This document shows, piece after piece, positions 8,026 through 17,532 of a DNA stretch of 64,000 bases (within the stretch, counting starts at the first letter, position 1; every line of letters starts with the position of its first letter). The notes under the pieces were generated by a model. The model had not been told where the DNA came from. It was given only the letters and a program-made list of their open reading frames with translations, and made no database searches. A program made the position numbers and the translations under genes. Origin of the DNA: CBDCYH01 sp965224105 (GTDB lineage: Bacteria; Bacteroidota; Rhodothermia; Rhodothermales; JABDKH01); NCBI GenBank assembly GCA_965224105.1, contig CBDCYH010000001.1:682001-746000 (forward strand), written 5' to 3'.

Positions 8026-9360
8026 GTGGACCAGTCAATTAACGAACCTGTCAATGTCGAGCAGGAGCTGCCCGAATCTCTGGTCCACGATATCTGGAGA
8101 CGCGGTGAGTTCGGGCTGCCGCTCCGGACAACCGACGGCCTCGAAGTTCGGATTATAGATCCGGGAAAGCACAACACCGATCAGGGACCAGACTTCTCAG
8201 CGGCGATTATTCAGATCGGGCAGATTACATGGGCGGGCGACGTAGAGATTCACATCAGCTCGTCGATTTGGATCAAACATAAGCATGATGAGGATGAGCG
8301 GTACAATCGGGTAATTCTCCATGTGGCGCTCCGAGCCGATATCTGGACGGGAAACTTGCGGCGAAAGAACGGCTCTGTTATTCCTGAAGTGGTCCTTGAC
8401 GGGCACCTGCGTACCCCAGTCCGAAGGCTGCTATTCAATTTTCGCCAGCTAACTGATGCCCAGCTGGTGTGTTATGATCGGTGGATCGAGGTGCCAACGG
8501 AAGTAAGCGGAGCATGGGTCCGAAAACTTGCGCGAAGGCGGCTTTTCGATAAATCGCTCGTCCTTACGACGCCCCTGGAAAATTCTGAGCTGACCACAGC
8601 TGATGCGTTCGTCGAGACCATTCAGGCCGAAGTTTTTGCGGTAATGGGGTATGCGAAGAACGTCGAACCGATGCGACAGCTTTTTCGACTCGCGCACCGG
8701 TTCGGGATTCTTTCTTCTGATGATGTTGCATGTAAGCTTCTCGGTCTGGCAAACCTCTTCCCGGAGGTCGGGATGGCAAAACATAGCGACATCGTCCAAC
8801 GATCGAGGAATTACGCGACAACTTATGCCCGCCATAGTGTTACACGCGACTCATGGATGTTCTTCAGACTTAGACCGAAAAATTTCCCCCCCTTGCGGAT
8901 TGCTCAGACAGCGCTACTCGTGGGCGAAGATGGACCGTTATCGACGCATCGCTTTTACAACACGCTGGAAACGGTCTGCGATGCGCCATCTGTAGGATCT
9001 CTCATCACCCTGTTTCGCGTTACTCCCCCAACATTCTGGCAAACACACGTTCGCCTTGATAGAGTATGTGCCCAACACGATCCAACCCTGGGCAGGTCGC
9101 GGATCCAAAAGCTTCTCCTGAATGCAGTGCTTCCAGCAGCGCTCGCGCTGGCGCTCCTTGCGGGCGATGAGGTGCGAGTAGCTAAAATCTTCATGCACTA
9201 TGCACGACTGTCTGCCGAATCAGATAAGACAACCCAAGCGTTCCCTGCCGCACCTCGGAATGCGCTGGAGTCACAAGGATTACATGAACTGTACTCGAAC
9301 TACTGCTCCAAGGCCAGGTGTTTATCATGCGCCGTCGGGTCGTATCTTTGCGCGAGTTAA
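8026..9360 (+). CDS. DUF2851 family protein
   Basis: A 444-residue protein of the DUF2851 family, common in Bacteroidota and Chlorobi and of unknown function. Recognisable features are the N-terminal EQELPESLVHDIWRRGEF, the DPGKHNTDQGPDFSAA block and GDVEIH followed by NRVILHVAL. The last block resembles nuclease-like beta sheets, but I cannot confirm catalytic residues. The start is a GTG at 8026, as there is no ATG near the conserved N-terminus. No signal peptide or membrane segment is seen, so it is probably cytosolic. It lies 54 bases after pyrF on the same strand. Confidence 0.8.
   Translation: MDQSINEPVNVEQELPESLVHDIWRRGEFGLPLRTTDGLEVRIIDPGKHNTDQGPDFSAAIIQIGQITWAGDVEIHISSSIWIKHKHDEDERYNRVILHVALRADIWTGNLRRKNGSVIPEVVLDGHLRTPVRRLLFNFRQLTDAQLVCYDRWIEVPTEVSGAWVRKLARRRLFDKSLVLTTPLENSELTTADAFVETIQAEVFAVMGYAKNVEPMRQLFRLAHRFGILSSDDVACKLLGLANLFPEVGMAKHSDIVQRSRNYATTYARHSVTRDSWMFFRLRPKNFPPLRIAQTALLVGEDGPLSTHRFYNTLETVCDAPSVGSLITLFRVTPPTFWQTHVRLDRVCAQHDPTLGRSRIQKLLLNAVLPAALALALLAGDEVRVAKIFMHYARLSAESDKTTQAFPAAPRNALESQGLHELYSNYCSKARCLSCAVGSYLCAS
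9321..9350 (+). promoter_or_regulatory. Candidate promoter inside the end of the DUF2851 gene
   Basis: TATCTTTG at 9343-9350 matches the Bacteroidota -7 consensus TAnnTTTG exactly. A TTTA at 9321-9324, 18 bases upstream, could be the -33 element. Transcription would begin about 20 bases before the ATG of the ABM-like gene at 9375. The extended form CGTATCTTTG recurs upstream of other genes in this window. Confidence 0.4.
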
Positions 9361-9374
9361 AGCAGATCCTCACC

Positions 9375-9674
9375 ATGATAGTACGCACCGTACGAATGAC
9401 GTTAGCCCCGGAGCGGGTTGATGATTTTCTCAAGATGTTTGACAAAGTGTCGTCGATGATCCGCTCATTCGAAGGATGTCATTTTCTGGAGTTGCATCAG
9501 AATGTCAACTTCCCCAACGTGATTACAACGTTTAGCCACTGGGAGTCAAGCGAACACCTTAATGCCTACAGGGGGAGCGAACTGTTCCAAGGGACCTGGT
9601 CCGAAACAAAAACCATGTTCGCGAACAAACCTGTCGCGCAGTCATGGATCGTTATTCGCGAAGTGGCGAGTTAA
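9375..9674 (+). CDS. ABM-fold (antibiotic biosynthesis monooxygenase-like) protein
   Basis: A 99-residue protein with the dimeric ferredoxin-like fold of the ABM superfamily. Seen: MIVRTVRMTLAPERVDDFLKMF, then SFEGCHFLELHQNV, then TTFSHWESSEHLNAYRGSELF, which follow the usual beta-alpha-beta-beta order, with the W-x-s/d-x-x-x-l-x-x-Y segment typical of the group. Members include quinone and haem-degrading monooxygenases and many proteins of unknown role, so no substrate is assigned. The ATG at 9375 fits the domain start. Its stop codon overlaps that of the convergent TonB receptor gene (9671-9674, TTAA). Confidence 0.75.
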   Translation: MIVRTVRMTLAPERVDDFLKMFDKVSSMIRSFEGCHFLELHQNVNFPNVITTFSHWESSEHLNAYRGSELFQGTWSETKTMFANKPVAQSWIVIREVAS

Positions 9675-11686
9675 AAGGTAAGATCGAGAGATGCCGAGAC
9701 CGTTCTGCCTGCATCTGGTAGTCCCGGCTGACGGAAACGGGCCACGTCCGAAATGTTGTTGACGCGGAAAGACAACTCGGCGGATCTGGATCCCTTCCAG
9801 CTCACAAATCCGGTCAGTCGAACGTTGTGTATGGTCGTTCTGGGTAGAGTTATGAGGCCATTGTCTTCGGCGAGGCCGAATGCTAATCCGGTGTAATCCA
9901 ACTCGTGGCGGATAGCTAGCCAGCGATAAGGGTTGAATGATGTGGTAATAGCGACCAACGCCCGCGGTTTTTCCAGTAGATCGTCAATTTCTCGCAATGA
10001 ATCGATAACCCTTGTCTCTGTAAAAGTGGCCGCCGCTTGCGAGCTTACGTAGCGCGAGAACGTCACCGCGCCGACAAGCTCAACCCCTGACGTCCAACTG
10101 CCTTCGAGGTTGATTCTCTGTCTAAGGGTATTGCCATCGACTACAACCCGCTGCTGATCTATAGTATCAAACGTTCGGCGAAGAAAGGGAATGACCCTGA
10201 GGCTTGCAAGGCCAAGTGAAGTGCCAGCCTCGGCTTCAACTACCAGCGAGCGTTCTGGGGCCAAATCCGGATTAAGTAGAAACCGCTGTAGTGCCACTCC
10301 AAACAACTCTCGCATCGTAGGGAATCTGACTCTCTGTCCAACGGAAAACCGAAAATCCGATCCAAACTGATGCGTTTGTATGCTGGTTGAAAACGCGAAA
10401 GCAGTTTGCGGCCGCCTACTTGGTTTGTCTCCCGTCAGCGGGGTCCGGAGACCATCCAGTGAGCCGCCAACCGTTAGTCGTGTCACGGGGTCTAGGTTCT
10501 GCGTCACTTCAGCACCAATACTGGCAACTTGTTGAGAATAAATGTCCCACGCTCCACCATTGCTGCGCTCTTGATGCCAAGACGTGTTGAGGTTCAGCGC
10601 GTAGGAAGCAGACGCCCCCGCGATCGGCGACCTCCCCGCCAACCGGACTCCTCCAGTCCAATCTCTGGAATTCTCCGATTGCTCAACACTCGAATAGGTC
10701 ACATCCGCATATTCGTCAATTTGCTGCGTTGCACGCGAAGCCCAAACAGTAGCCTTCAACTCATGAGCGCGTACGCGACGGCCAGCATTGCCTACCAGCA
10801 TCAGATTTGTTGACTCGGGAATTCTCCAGAAGCGAACCTGATCAACGTCAGGATCGATGTGGCTCTCTGGTGCAACGCCAAACCGCGCGGTTGAACCCAG
10901 CAGCGTGAGTCCCAAGGTTGTCTTACCATCAACCTGAAGTTTGCCGAAAAAACTTGTGGCTTCAATATCGGAGTTGGTTCGACGGTCTTCTGAAGGCTGG
11001 CTGTAGGGAAGTATCGTATCCGGAAGTAAAAAATCTCCGGCCCGCGAATAGCTAAAGCCCAGGGCCGAGCGAACCCTCCCAGTCGAGAAAAAGTTGTGGA
11101 TGTCAATACCCCTGGCCTCGCCCTGTCCCACGGAAAATTTCGTAGTAGTAAGGCGGCCAGTGGAATCAAGCAGACGGGAAAGGAAAGAAATAACGCCTCC
11201 CGTCGTATTTGTCCCGTAAAGAGCGGATGGCACACCCTGAACAATCTTCGTCTCGCCAATCATGCCAGCTGGCAACGTCCTAAGGTTAAACCGATAGTCC
11301 CAGGGGATGTTGAGTAATGCGCCATCCAGGAATAGCGCAACCTGTCGCTCACCAGAGTTTCTCAGATACGGAATCGCCTCTCCCCGCGAGTTCACCTGGA
11401 TGTGAAGTCCTGGGACAGTCCGTAGTGCGCCCGAGAGGAATTGGGCATCGCTCAACAACAAGTCTGCGATCCGCAGTCGGTGGACAGACGCATGCTCGTT
11501 GTCGTTTTCAGTGGAGTCACGATCGCCGATCACAATTTCGGCTAAATCGTAATGTCGTAGGGTATCGGCCTGCTGCGCAACGGATTGATACGTGGGCAAC
11601 GCGCAGATCAGAAGAATAGCAATAATGCTACGCCGCAAACCGGCCTGTTCACCGTGCGCCAAGGGCTTCACGCATGGTGACCGCAT
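9671..11686 (-). CDS. TonB-dependent outer membrane receptor
   Basis: A 671-residue TonB-dependent receptor. An N-terminal signal (hydrophobic core about 20-36) is followed by a TonB-box-like DLAEIVIGD (47-55) and a plug domain with LSGALRTVPGLHIQVNSRG, RQVALFLDGALLNIP and VQGVPSALYGTNTTGGV. A long beta-barrel ends in aromatic SLDLTF. It imports a scarce ligand across the outer membrane using TonB energy; the ligand is not evident, though the small size (under 700 residues) suits siderophore, cobalamin or metal receptors better than SusC. The ATG at 11686 overlaps the upstream lipoprotein gene by 38 bases. A TTG at 11638 just before the hydrophobic core is a reasonable alternative start. Confidence 0.88.
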   Translation of the reverse strand: MRSPCVKPLAHGEQAGLRRSIIAILLICALPTYQSVAQQADTLRHYDLAEIVIGDRDSTENDNEHASVHRLRIADLLLSDAQFLSGALRTVPGLHIQVNSRGEAIPYLRNSGERQVALFLDGALLNIPWDYRFNLRTLPAGMIGETKIVQGVPSALYGTNTTGGVISFLSRLLDSTGRLTTTKFSVGQGEARGIDIHNFFSTGRVRSALGFSYSRAGDFLLPDTILPYSQPSEDRRTNSDIEATSFFGKLQVDGKTTLGLTLLGSTARFGVAPESHIDPDVDQVRFWRIPESTNLMLVGNAGRRVRAHELKATVWASRATQQIDEYADVTYSSVEQSENSRDWTGGVRLAGRSPIAGASASYALNLNTSWHQERSNGGAWDIYSQQVASIGAEVTQNLDPVTRLTVGGSLDGLRTPLTGDKPSRRPQTAFAFSTSIQTHQFGSDFRFSVGQRVRFPTMRELFGVALQRFLLNPDLAPERSLVVEAEAGTSLGLASLRVIPFLRRTFDTIDQQRVVVDGNTLRQRINLEGSWTSGVELVGAVTFSRYVSSQAAATFTETRVIDSLREIDDLLEKPRALVAITTSFNPYRWLAIRHELDYTGLAFGLAEDNGLITLPRTTIHNVRLTGFVSWKGSRSAELSFRVNNISDVARFRQPGLPDAGRTVSASLDLTF

Positions 11687-12176
11687 TCTGGCCTATCCTG
11701 TTATATGCTGGGGGCGATGCTCGATACCTTGCATCCGCACCTATGCGACCAACTGTCGTTGAAGGGATCCGGGAATTGTTGACTACAGCAATTTTCCGGA
11801 TAACTGACTGGTACGAATTTGCCAGTCTGGATTTTTCGGTTACGAGAGAACCGAGTGCCCGGCTCAATTGCCGGTACGTTCCGGTCTCGGATTCCAGGCT
11901 ATGCAGCAATTCCTCGCCGTGCTCCGCAGCGTGTCGATTGTCGTCTACGATCGCCGAGAACAACCGGGCAAGTGGTTCGAGCCGCGCATTGCCGGACGCT
12001 GCAGTCTCGAGCATTCCACCATCCCGCTCAGCATCTTCCAACATCGATTTGATCGATTCTACCGCCTTCCCGATTTCGACGAGTGTGGCCTCCTCAGAGC
12101 CATGACCACCGTACATTCGACAACCCGGTAAGACGAGGAGTATAGTTGCCGCAAAAAGTAATACTGACTTTTTCAT
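11649..12176 (-). CDS. Helical lipoprotein upstream of TonB receptor
   Basis: A 175-residue predicted lipoprotein with signal MKKSVLLFAATILLVLPGC (acylated Cys19). The mature part looks mainly alpha-helical, with long amphipathic stretches from about 27 to 130 and no cysteines. I do not recognise the family. The ATG at 12176 begins the signal peptide. The stop lies inside the start region of the TonB receptor gene, so the two are translated from one message, and the lipoprotein may help the receptor or act on the same ligand. That role is inference from position only. Confidence 0.75.
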   Translation of the reverse strand: MKKSVLLFAATILLVLPGCRMYGGHGSEEATLVEIGKAVESIKSMLEDAERDGGMLETAASGNARLEPLARLFSAIVDDNRHAAEHGEELLHSLESETGTYRQLSRALGSLVTEKSRLANSYQSVIRKIAVVNNSRIPSTTVGRIGADARYRASPPAYNRIGQNAVTMREALGAR

Positions 12177-12306
12177 GATCAAACGTGTGGAAGTAGGTAA
12201 ATAGCCGTTGTACGTTCTTGTTCACCGGGCGCATACAAATGCAAGAATGCCAAGGTAGTAAACGTGGTTGCACTCTTTCTGCCCCGCCTACCATCTTGAC
12301 TGAAAA

Positions 12307-13581
12307 TCAAATATGCGTGCCTTCCGGGATTGCGGCATTCTTGGGAATCACTACGAGACCTTCTCGGATGTAAAAATTATCTCCGTTTGCCTCTTCGATT
12401 CCCTCGCTATTGGTAATCCGGCAGTTGGGCCCGATGCTTACGTTCCTGTCAACAATCGTGTTCTCGATGTGTGACCCTTCGCCGATCCCCGGGGATTCCG
12501 GTCCGTCGATGGTGGGTCTCCGGTTGAGTTTGTGCCAGGGGTAGTAATCCGCTCCCATCATTATCGTGTTCTTGACGAACGTGTTCTTGGCGATAAATGA
12601 TCGGAGCCCAATAACTGAGTTCACGACCTCGCTACTAATAATAACGCTCGATTCGGCGATGATAGAAGAATCGATTCTGGAGTTCTCGATCTTGGCGGGC
12701 GGCAGCATTCGAGCATTCGTATAGAGCGATTGCGTCGGGTTGTAAACGTCGAACGCTGGTGTCGGTTGAGCTAGCATCAAGTTGGCATGATAAAAGGACC
12801 TGATCGTCCCAATGTCGCTCCAATATTTCTTGAAAGGGTAGCTATACACTTTAAGATGATCAATCGCCTGGGGAATGATCTGTTTACCAAAATCATGCGC
12901 GTCAGGACGGGCATCGAGGACCGAGCTCAGTACACCTCGATTGAAAATGTATATTCCCATGGACGCGAGATAATTCCTACCCTGTTGGGCCATGTCATCA
13001 TCAACCCGACTGTCTTTTCCTTCAAGCGTCTCGGCATCTGGTTTTTCGTAAAACTCAGTGATTCTATCGAAGTCATTAGTCTTCAGAATCCCAAAGCCTG
13101 GCGCTTCTTCTGCGGTAACCGGAATGGTGGCAATAGTGATGTCTGCTTTTTTCGCCTTGTGGTGCCGCAGCATGGCCTGGTAATCCATACTGTACAGCTG
13201 GTCTCCAGACAATATTAGGACGTACTCGTGTCGACTGCTCGAAACGTGTACCATAGACTGACGCACCGCGTCGGCAGTACCTTGAAACCACTCGTTTGAG
13301 TCCGGAGTCTGTTCCGCTGCAAGAATTGTGACAAAGCCACTCGAGAATCGGTCGAATCGATACGACCGCGCGATGTGACGATTCAGACTGGTTGAGTTGA
13401 ACTGTGTAAGAACAAATATTCTGGTAACGTCCGAATTAATGCAATTGGAAATCGGAACGTCTATCAAACGATATTTCCCAGCAAGTGGAACGGCAGGTTT
13501 GGATCGATGTAGCGTGAGGGGGAAGAGTCGCGTCCCGGCGCCACCACCGAGAATAACCGCCACCATTTCATCCTTTTTCAT
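12307..13581 (-). CDS. glgC: Glucose-1-phosphate adenylyltransferase
   Basis: A 424-residue ADP-glucose pyrophosphorylase, making ADP-glucose and pyrophosphate from ATP and glucose-1-phosphate, the committed step of bacterial glycogen synthesis. Seen: nucleotide-binding GGGAGTRLFPLT (12-23), SKPAVPLAGKYRLID (27-41), LSGDQLYSMDY, a central FGILKTN and YEKPD region, and a C-terminal left-handed beta-helix with repeated hexapeptide turns (IENSRIDSSII and similar). Length fits the family. The ATG at 13581 is followed at once by the conserved domain. The only glycogen-synthase-like gene nearby (19326) lacks key features, so a true synthase should lie outside the window. Confidence 0.93.
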   Translation of the reverse strand: MKKDEMVAVILGGGAGTRLFPLTLHRSKPAVPLAGKYRLIDVPISNCINSDVTRIFVLTQFNSTSLNRHIARSYRFDRFSSGFVTILAAEQTPDSNEWFQGTADAVRQSMVHVSSSRHEYVLILSGDQLYSMDYQAMLRHHKAKKADITIATIPVTAEEAPGFGILKTNDFDRITEFYEKPDAETLEGKDSRVDDDMAQQGRNYLASMGIYIFNRGVLSSVLDARPDAHDFGKQIIPQAIDHLKVYSYPFKKYWSDIGTIRSFYHANLMLAQPTPAFDVYNPTQSLYTNARMLPPAKIENSRIDSSIIAESSVIISSEVVNSVIGLRSFIAKNTFVKNTIMMGADYYPWHKLNRRPTIDGPESPGIGEGSHIENTIVDRNVSIGPNCRITNSEGIEEANGDNFYIREGLVVIPKNAAIPEGTHI

Positions 13582-13771
13582 TTTCTTCTTGCTTTAGCTA
13601 GAGTCTCTTATGCTTTGCAGTGAAGTCGGCACGCACGGTGTTCCCTTTGTGAATTTAGCGAAAATGGCAGGACTTTGGTCGACTTTCGACCAGCCGATAA
13701 TCGAACATGTTGAAACAATTCATTAAAGTATTGTTACCAGCGCTGTTTTTCGACAAATCCAATGGCTCCCC

Positions 13772-14059
13772 ATGATTAAGCACATGACGCTAGTAGTTTT
13801 CCTGGTGGCGATTTTCCTATCCGTCGTTAGTGTTGGATTAACTGTCACACAAGGCAAATGGTTTGTCATTTTACTCGCCGCATCCGTATTGGCCAACCTC
13901 CTTAGTATTCGCAAAAGCGAAAAGACCGGATTCATCAAAACGAACCAGATGCGTCGAGCTCACGAACCTCCTCGCCATTTCAACGCCGCCCAAACCCTAT
14001 CCCTCATGGGGATCGTCCTGGTGCAGGTGATTCTGGGGGCGTACACACTGCTCGTGTAG
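13772..14059 (+). CDS. Small inner-membrane protein, unknown
   Basis: A 95-residue protein with three predicted membrane segments (about 6-24, 29-45 and 76-95) joined by a basic loop containing KSEKTGFIKTNQMRRAHEPPRH. I do not recognise a family. A second ATG four codons in (13784) is an alternative start. It lies 68 bases before the DUF4175 gene on the same strand and might share a transcript with it. Coding is supported by the consistent hydrophobic pattern and by fit between neighbouring genes. Confidence 0.6.
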   Translation: MIKHMTLVVFLVAIFLSVVSVGLTVTQGKWFVILLAASVLANLLSIRKSEKTGFIKTNQMRRAHEPPRHFNAAQTLSLMGIVLVQVILGAYTLLV

Positions 14060-14127
14060 CGACTTTGACGACGCAATACCGAAACCAATCCGGCCGTTAT
14101 CCCTTCCATAGGAAAAGATGATTGAAA

Positions 14128-17100
14128 ATGGCCCAGCCCGACTCCGACTCACTTGAGCGTCGTATCGTCCGAGCTCGCTCAAGATTAACCAGCTCATCAT
14201 TCGTTACCGGAGCGCTTCTTTTTCTGGCGGCGCTAATGGCCCTGTGGCTCGTCGCTTCCGCACTGGAATCAAAATACTGGTTCCCCTCGTCGACACGGAC
14301 ATTAATCCTGGTGGGCGTGATCGCTCTTGCTGGTGTTGTCCTCGCCATCAAGGTAGCAGTCCCAATTCTTAGACACTTCGGACTTCTAGGCGGGCTGTCG
14401 GATGAAGAAATCGCGCGCATGGTTGGTCGTCGTTATCCTCGGGTAGGAGACAAGTTGCTGGCATACGTGCAATTGCGGAATGGGCACCACAGCAAATCTG
14501 ATGACATCCTTATCGGCAATGCTGCGACGATGCTCAACGGTGAACTCGCCCGGGTCGGAGAATTTGAGAAGATTGAAGATCCGAAGAAAGTCAAGGCTGC
14601 CGCTGGGTGGTTTATCCTGGCACTAATCCCGTTACTACTCGCATTCTCGACATCCCGAACCCAACTGTCTTCGGCGTCCAACCGCCTGCTGACCCCGCTC
14701 GTTGATTACACTAAACCATCACTCTATAGCTTCGATGTCCAGCCCGGTGATATCACAATCGTCAAGGGTACAGATCTGGAAATAGCAGGCCAGATCGTAG
14801 GTCGCAGCCTCCCCCCCTCCGCAATAGTAAGCCTAAGGTATCCTGGCGAAATAGTAACGGAAGACGTGGTTGTCTCGGTAGACAGCGCGGCATTCAGCCA
14901 CACCGTGGAAGTGGTTAGAAATCCGTTCGAGTATCGGATTTCTGTTGACCAGACGTCGAGCAGGTGGTATTCGGTTGATGTGGTAGAGCAACCGTTCGTG
15001 AAATCTTTGCAGGTCTCCGTCACGCCTCCGCGTTACACGAGACTTCCACAGCGACACCTTTCACCTAATGTTGGTGATGTTGCGGCCCTGCCGGGCTCGC
15101 AGGTTGATATTGTAGTCGTTCCCGGCGGCTCCGATGTTTCATCAGCCGAGATCGATTTCGAAAAGGTTGATCCCATGTCCCTCACAATTTCCGAAACAGG
15201 AATTGAAGGTCGGTTTTTTGTTCGTCGTGAACAGAATTATCACATCAGACTGAACTCTGTTGACGATGTGCCAAATGCGGATCCCGTACCGTACTCAATA
15301 ACAATGCTCACAGATCAACATCCACTTCTCGAGATCCTTTCTCCGCAACCGCTATACACCTTGAGCGAAGAGCTACACGTACCCGTCGAGGCCAGAATTT
15401 CGGATGACTACGGATTTAGGAGGCTATCAATCCACTATCGAATATCAAAGAGCAGACTTGACGAGCCCGACTCCGTTTTCCGCTCGATTGACATTCCCAT
15501 TGGTGACCTGCGTACGCTTGATCAGGAGATTCCATTCGACTGGGACCTGGCGCAATCGATCTCTCCCCCGCCAATTCCCGGCGACGAAATTGAGTACTTC
15601 CTTCGAGTTTACGACAACGATTCTGTCAGTGGGCCGAAGTTCGCCCAATCCGAAAACCGACTGTTGAAATTCCCCTCCCTTGCAGAACGTTACGACCAGT
15701 TGGATGAAAGCAAAGAGAATACGTTAGAGTCTCTAAGCGAGGTGATCGAGGAATCGCGCGAGCTACGGGACGAATTTGACGAGCTCAAGGAAGACATCCA
15801 GCGAGATCCCGAGTCGAGCGTTGACAAACAGGCGAAAATTGAGCAGTTAACAGAAAGGCAAAAAGCGCTGGAAGCAAAGGTGGACGAAGTCGCGAGTAGT
15901 CTGGAAGAAGCCATCCAGCAAATGGAGGAGAACGACCTTACGAGTGATGAAACATTGGATATGTTCAAAGAGCTCCAAAAGGTTGTGGAGGAAATCAACT
16001 CGCCCGAGCTGATGGAAACACTCGAGGATCTCCAGCAAGCGATGGATGAGATGAACCTGAAAGATATTCAGGAAGCGTTGGACAAATTTGATTTTGATGA
16101 AGACCAGTTCCAACAGCGCCTGGGTCGCACCATGGAGTTATTCAAAAACATTCGAGCGCAACAGGAGCTCGAAGAAATTGCCGAACGCGCAGGTGAACTT
16201 GAACAGCAAGAGAAAGAACTGGAAGAGCATACCAAAGAACTTGCAGAATCCGATGAGGCAGACAAGAGCGCCGAGTCTGAGAAATTGGCTGAACAGCAAG
16301 AGCAGGCAAAAGCAGACATGGCCGAACTAGAGGAAATGCTAAGAAAGGCCCAAGAGCACATTGATGAGCTAAATGCTGGACCGAAGCAGGAAATGCAAGA
16401 GATGATGGACGAAGTCGAGTCTGCCGAGATGCAGCAGCAAATGCAACAGAACGCCGAAGAGTTACGGGACCAAAATTTTGAGTCGGCACAGGAGGGGCAG
16501 CAACAAATGCAGCAGCAGCTTAAGAAGATGCAGCAGTCGGCAATGCAGATGCAGACGGGGATGCAAAGCGCTCAACAACAAATAAATATGGCAGGGCTTA
16601 GACAGGCTCTTAATGACGCACTCCTGCTCTCCCACTCGCAAGAAGCCCTGAGGGATGCAGTTGCCGGACTCTCGGCTGGTGGTCCGCAACTCCGGGAGTA
16701 CGCGCGTGATCAAGTCAACATAGCATCCGGACTAGGTACCATCGCGGACTCACTGCGCAAACTGTCGGAGAAAATCCCCCAAATGACCAGGCAAATTCAA
16801 ACGCACACCGGCGAGGCTCTGCGCGAGATGTCTTCTGCAACGCAGGCAATGACTGACAGGGTTGCGCAGCGGGCAGTGAGCCACCAAACAGCATCACTCA
16901 CGGAAATCAACGAGCTGGCTGTGTTGCTCGCCGATCTGTTGAATCAATTGCAAAACAACTCCAGCGGAGGCGGCGGTCAGTCACTAAGCGAAATGATCCA
17001 GCAGTTGCAACAAATGTCCCAACAGCAACAGCAGATGAATGATGAGGTCCAGCAGATGCTCAACGAGATGCGAGGAAGGCGACTTACTCCCAACATGGAG

Positions 17101-17532
17101 CAGCGACTGCAGCAAATCGCTGATCAGCAGGACCAGATGCGACGGCAGCTGCGCGAAATGAATCGCAATTCAGAAGCACGGGGCAAGCTACTCGGAGACC
17201 TCAACAAGATTGCACAACAAATGGAAGAGTCCATCCGGGAAATGCAAAAGAAGCAACTCGGACGCCGAACAGTGTATCGCCAACAGCAGATCCTAACCAG
17301 GCTGTTGCAGGCAACAAGGTCGATGGAAGAGCGCGGAAAGCGGAAAGAAAGAGAGAGCGAAGAAGGAGAAACGATTGACAGAACAAGCCCGGAGAGCCAG
17401 ATGCCATCAGATCTTGAAAATAAGATAAGACGCGAACTGATTCGTGCGCTGGAAAGCGGTTACTCTGTTGACTACCAGGAGTTAATCAAAAAGTACTTCG
17501 ACTTGCTTCAGTCAAAGCAGGTCCAGAATTAG
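14128..17532 (+). CDS. DUF4175-type membrane protein with giant coiled-coil region
   Basis: A 1134-residue protein. Two membrane segments (about 25-46 and 58-80) and a third near 157-173 anchor a beta-rich periplasmic part, roughly residues 200-510. It is followed by a very long coiled-coil and Gln/Glu/Met-rich region with runs such as QQQMQQQLKKMQQ. The architecture matches DUF4175 proteins of Bacteroidota and proteobacteria, whose function is not established. The ATG at 14128 is preceded by GGAAAAG at 14111-14117, which decides against the in-frame TTG six bases upstream. The helical part could exceed 40 nm if extended, so a structural or envelope-spanning role is possible but not shown. 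Its stop overlaps that of the convergent DCC gene. Confidence 0.8.
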   Translation: MAQPDSDSLERRIVRARSRLTSSSFVTGALLFLAALMALWLVASALESKYWFPSSTRTLILVGVIALAGVVLAIKVAVPILRHFGLLGGLSDEEIARMVGRRYPRVGDKLLAYVQLRNGHHSKSDDILIGNAATMLNGELARVGEFEKIEDPKKVKAAAGWFILALIPLLLAFSTSRTQLSSASNRLLTPLVDYTKPSLYSFDVQPGDITIVKGTDLEIAGQIVGRSLPPSAIVSLRYPGEIVTEDVVVSVDSAAFSHTVEVVRNPFEYRISVDQTSSRWYSVDVVEQPFVKSLQVSVTPPRYTRLPQRHLSPNVGDVAALPGSQVDIVVVPGGSDVSSAEIDFEKVDPMSLTISETGIEGRFFVRREQNYHIRLNSVDDVPNADPVPYSITMLTDQHPLLEILSPQPLYTLSEELHVPVEARISDDYGFRRLSIHYRISKSRLDEPDSVFRSIDIPIGDLRTLDQEIPFDWDLAQSISPPPIPGDEIEYFLRVYDNDSVSGPKFAQSENRLLKFPSLAERYDQLDESKENTLESLSEVIEESRELRDEFDELKEDIQRDPESSVDKQAKIEQLTERQKALEAKVDEVASSLEEAIQQMEENDLTSDETLDMFKELQKVVEEINSPELMETLEDLQQAMDEMNLKDIQEALDKFDFDEDQFQQRLGRTMELFKNIRAQQELEEIAERAGELEQQEKELEEHTKELAESDEADKSAESEKLAEQQEQAKADMAELEEMLRKAQEHIDELNAGPKQEMQEMMDEVESAEMQQQMQQNAEELRDQNFESAQEGQQQMQQQLKKMQQSAMQMQTGMQSAQQQINMAGLRQALNDALLLSHSQEALRDAVAGLSAGGPQLREYARDQVNIASGLGTIADSLRKLSEKIPQMTRQIQTHTGEALREMSSATQAMTDRVAQRAVSHQTASLTEINELAVLLADLLNQLQNNSSGGGGQSLSEMIQQLQQMSQQQQQMNDEVQQMLNEMRGRRLTPNMEQRLQQIADQQDQMRRQLREMNRNSEARGKLLGDLNKIAQQMEESIREMQKKQLGRRTVYRQQQILTRLLQATRSMEERGKRKERESEEGETIDRTSPESQMPSDLENKIRRELIRALESGYSVDYQELIKKYFDLLQSKQVQN

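Noticed and set aside
13676..13692. TGGTCGA-CTT-TCGACCA hairpin upstream of glgC
   Set aside because: The 7-base stem is short, has no T-run, and is not placed like a promoter element for either flanking gene. It may be chance.
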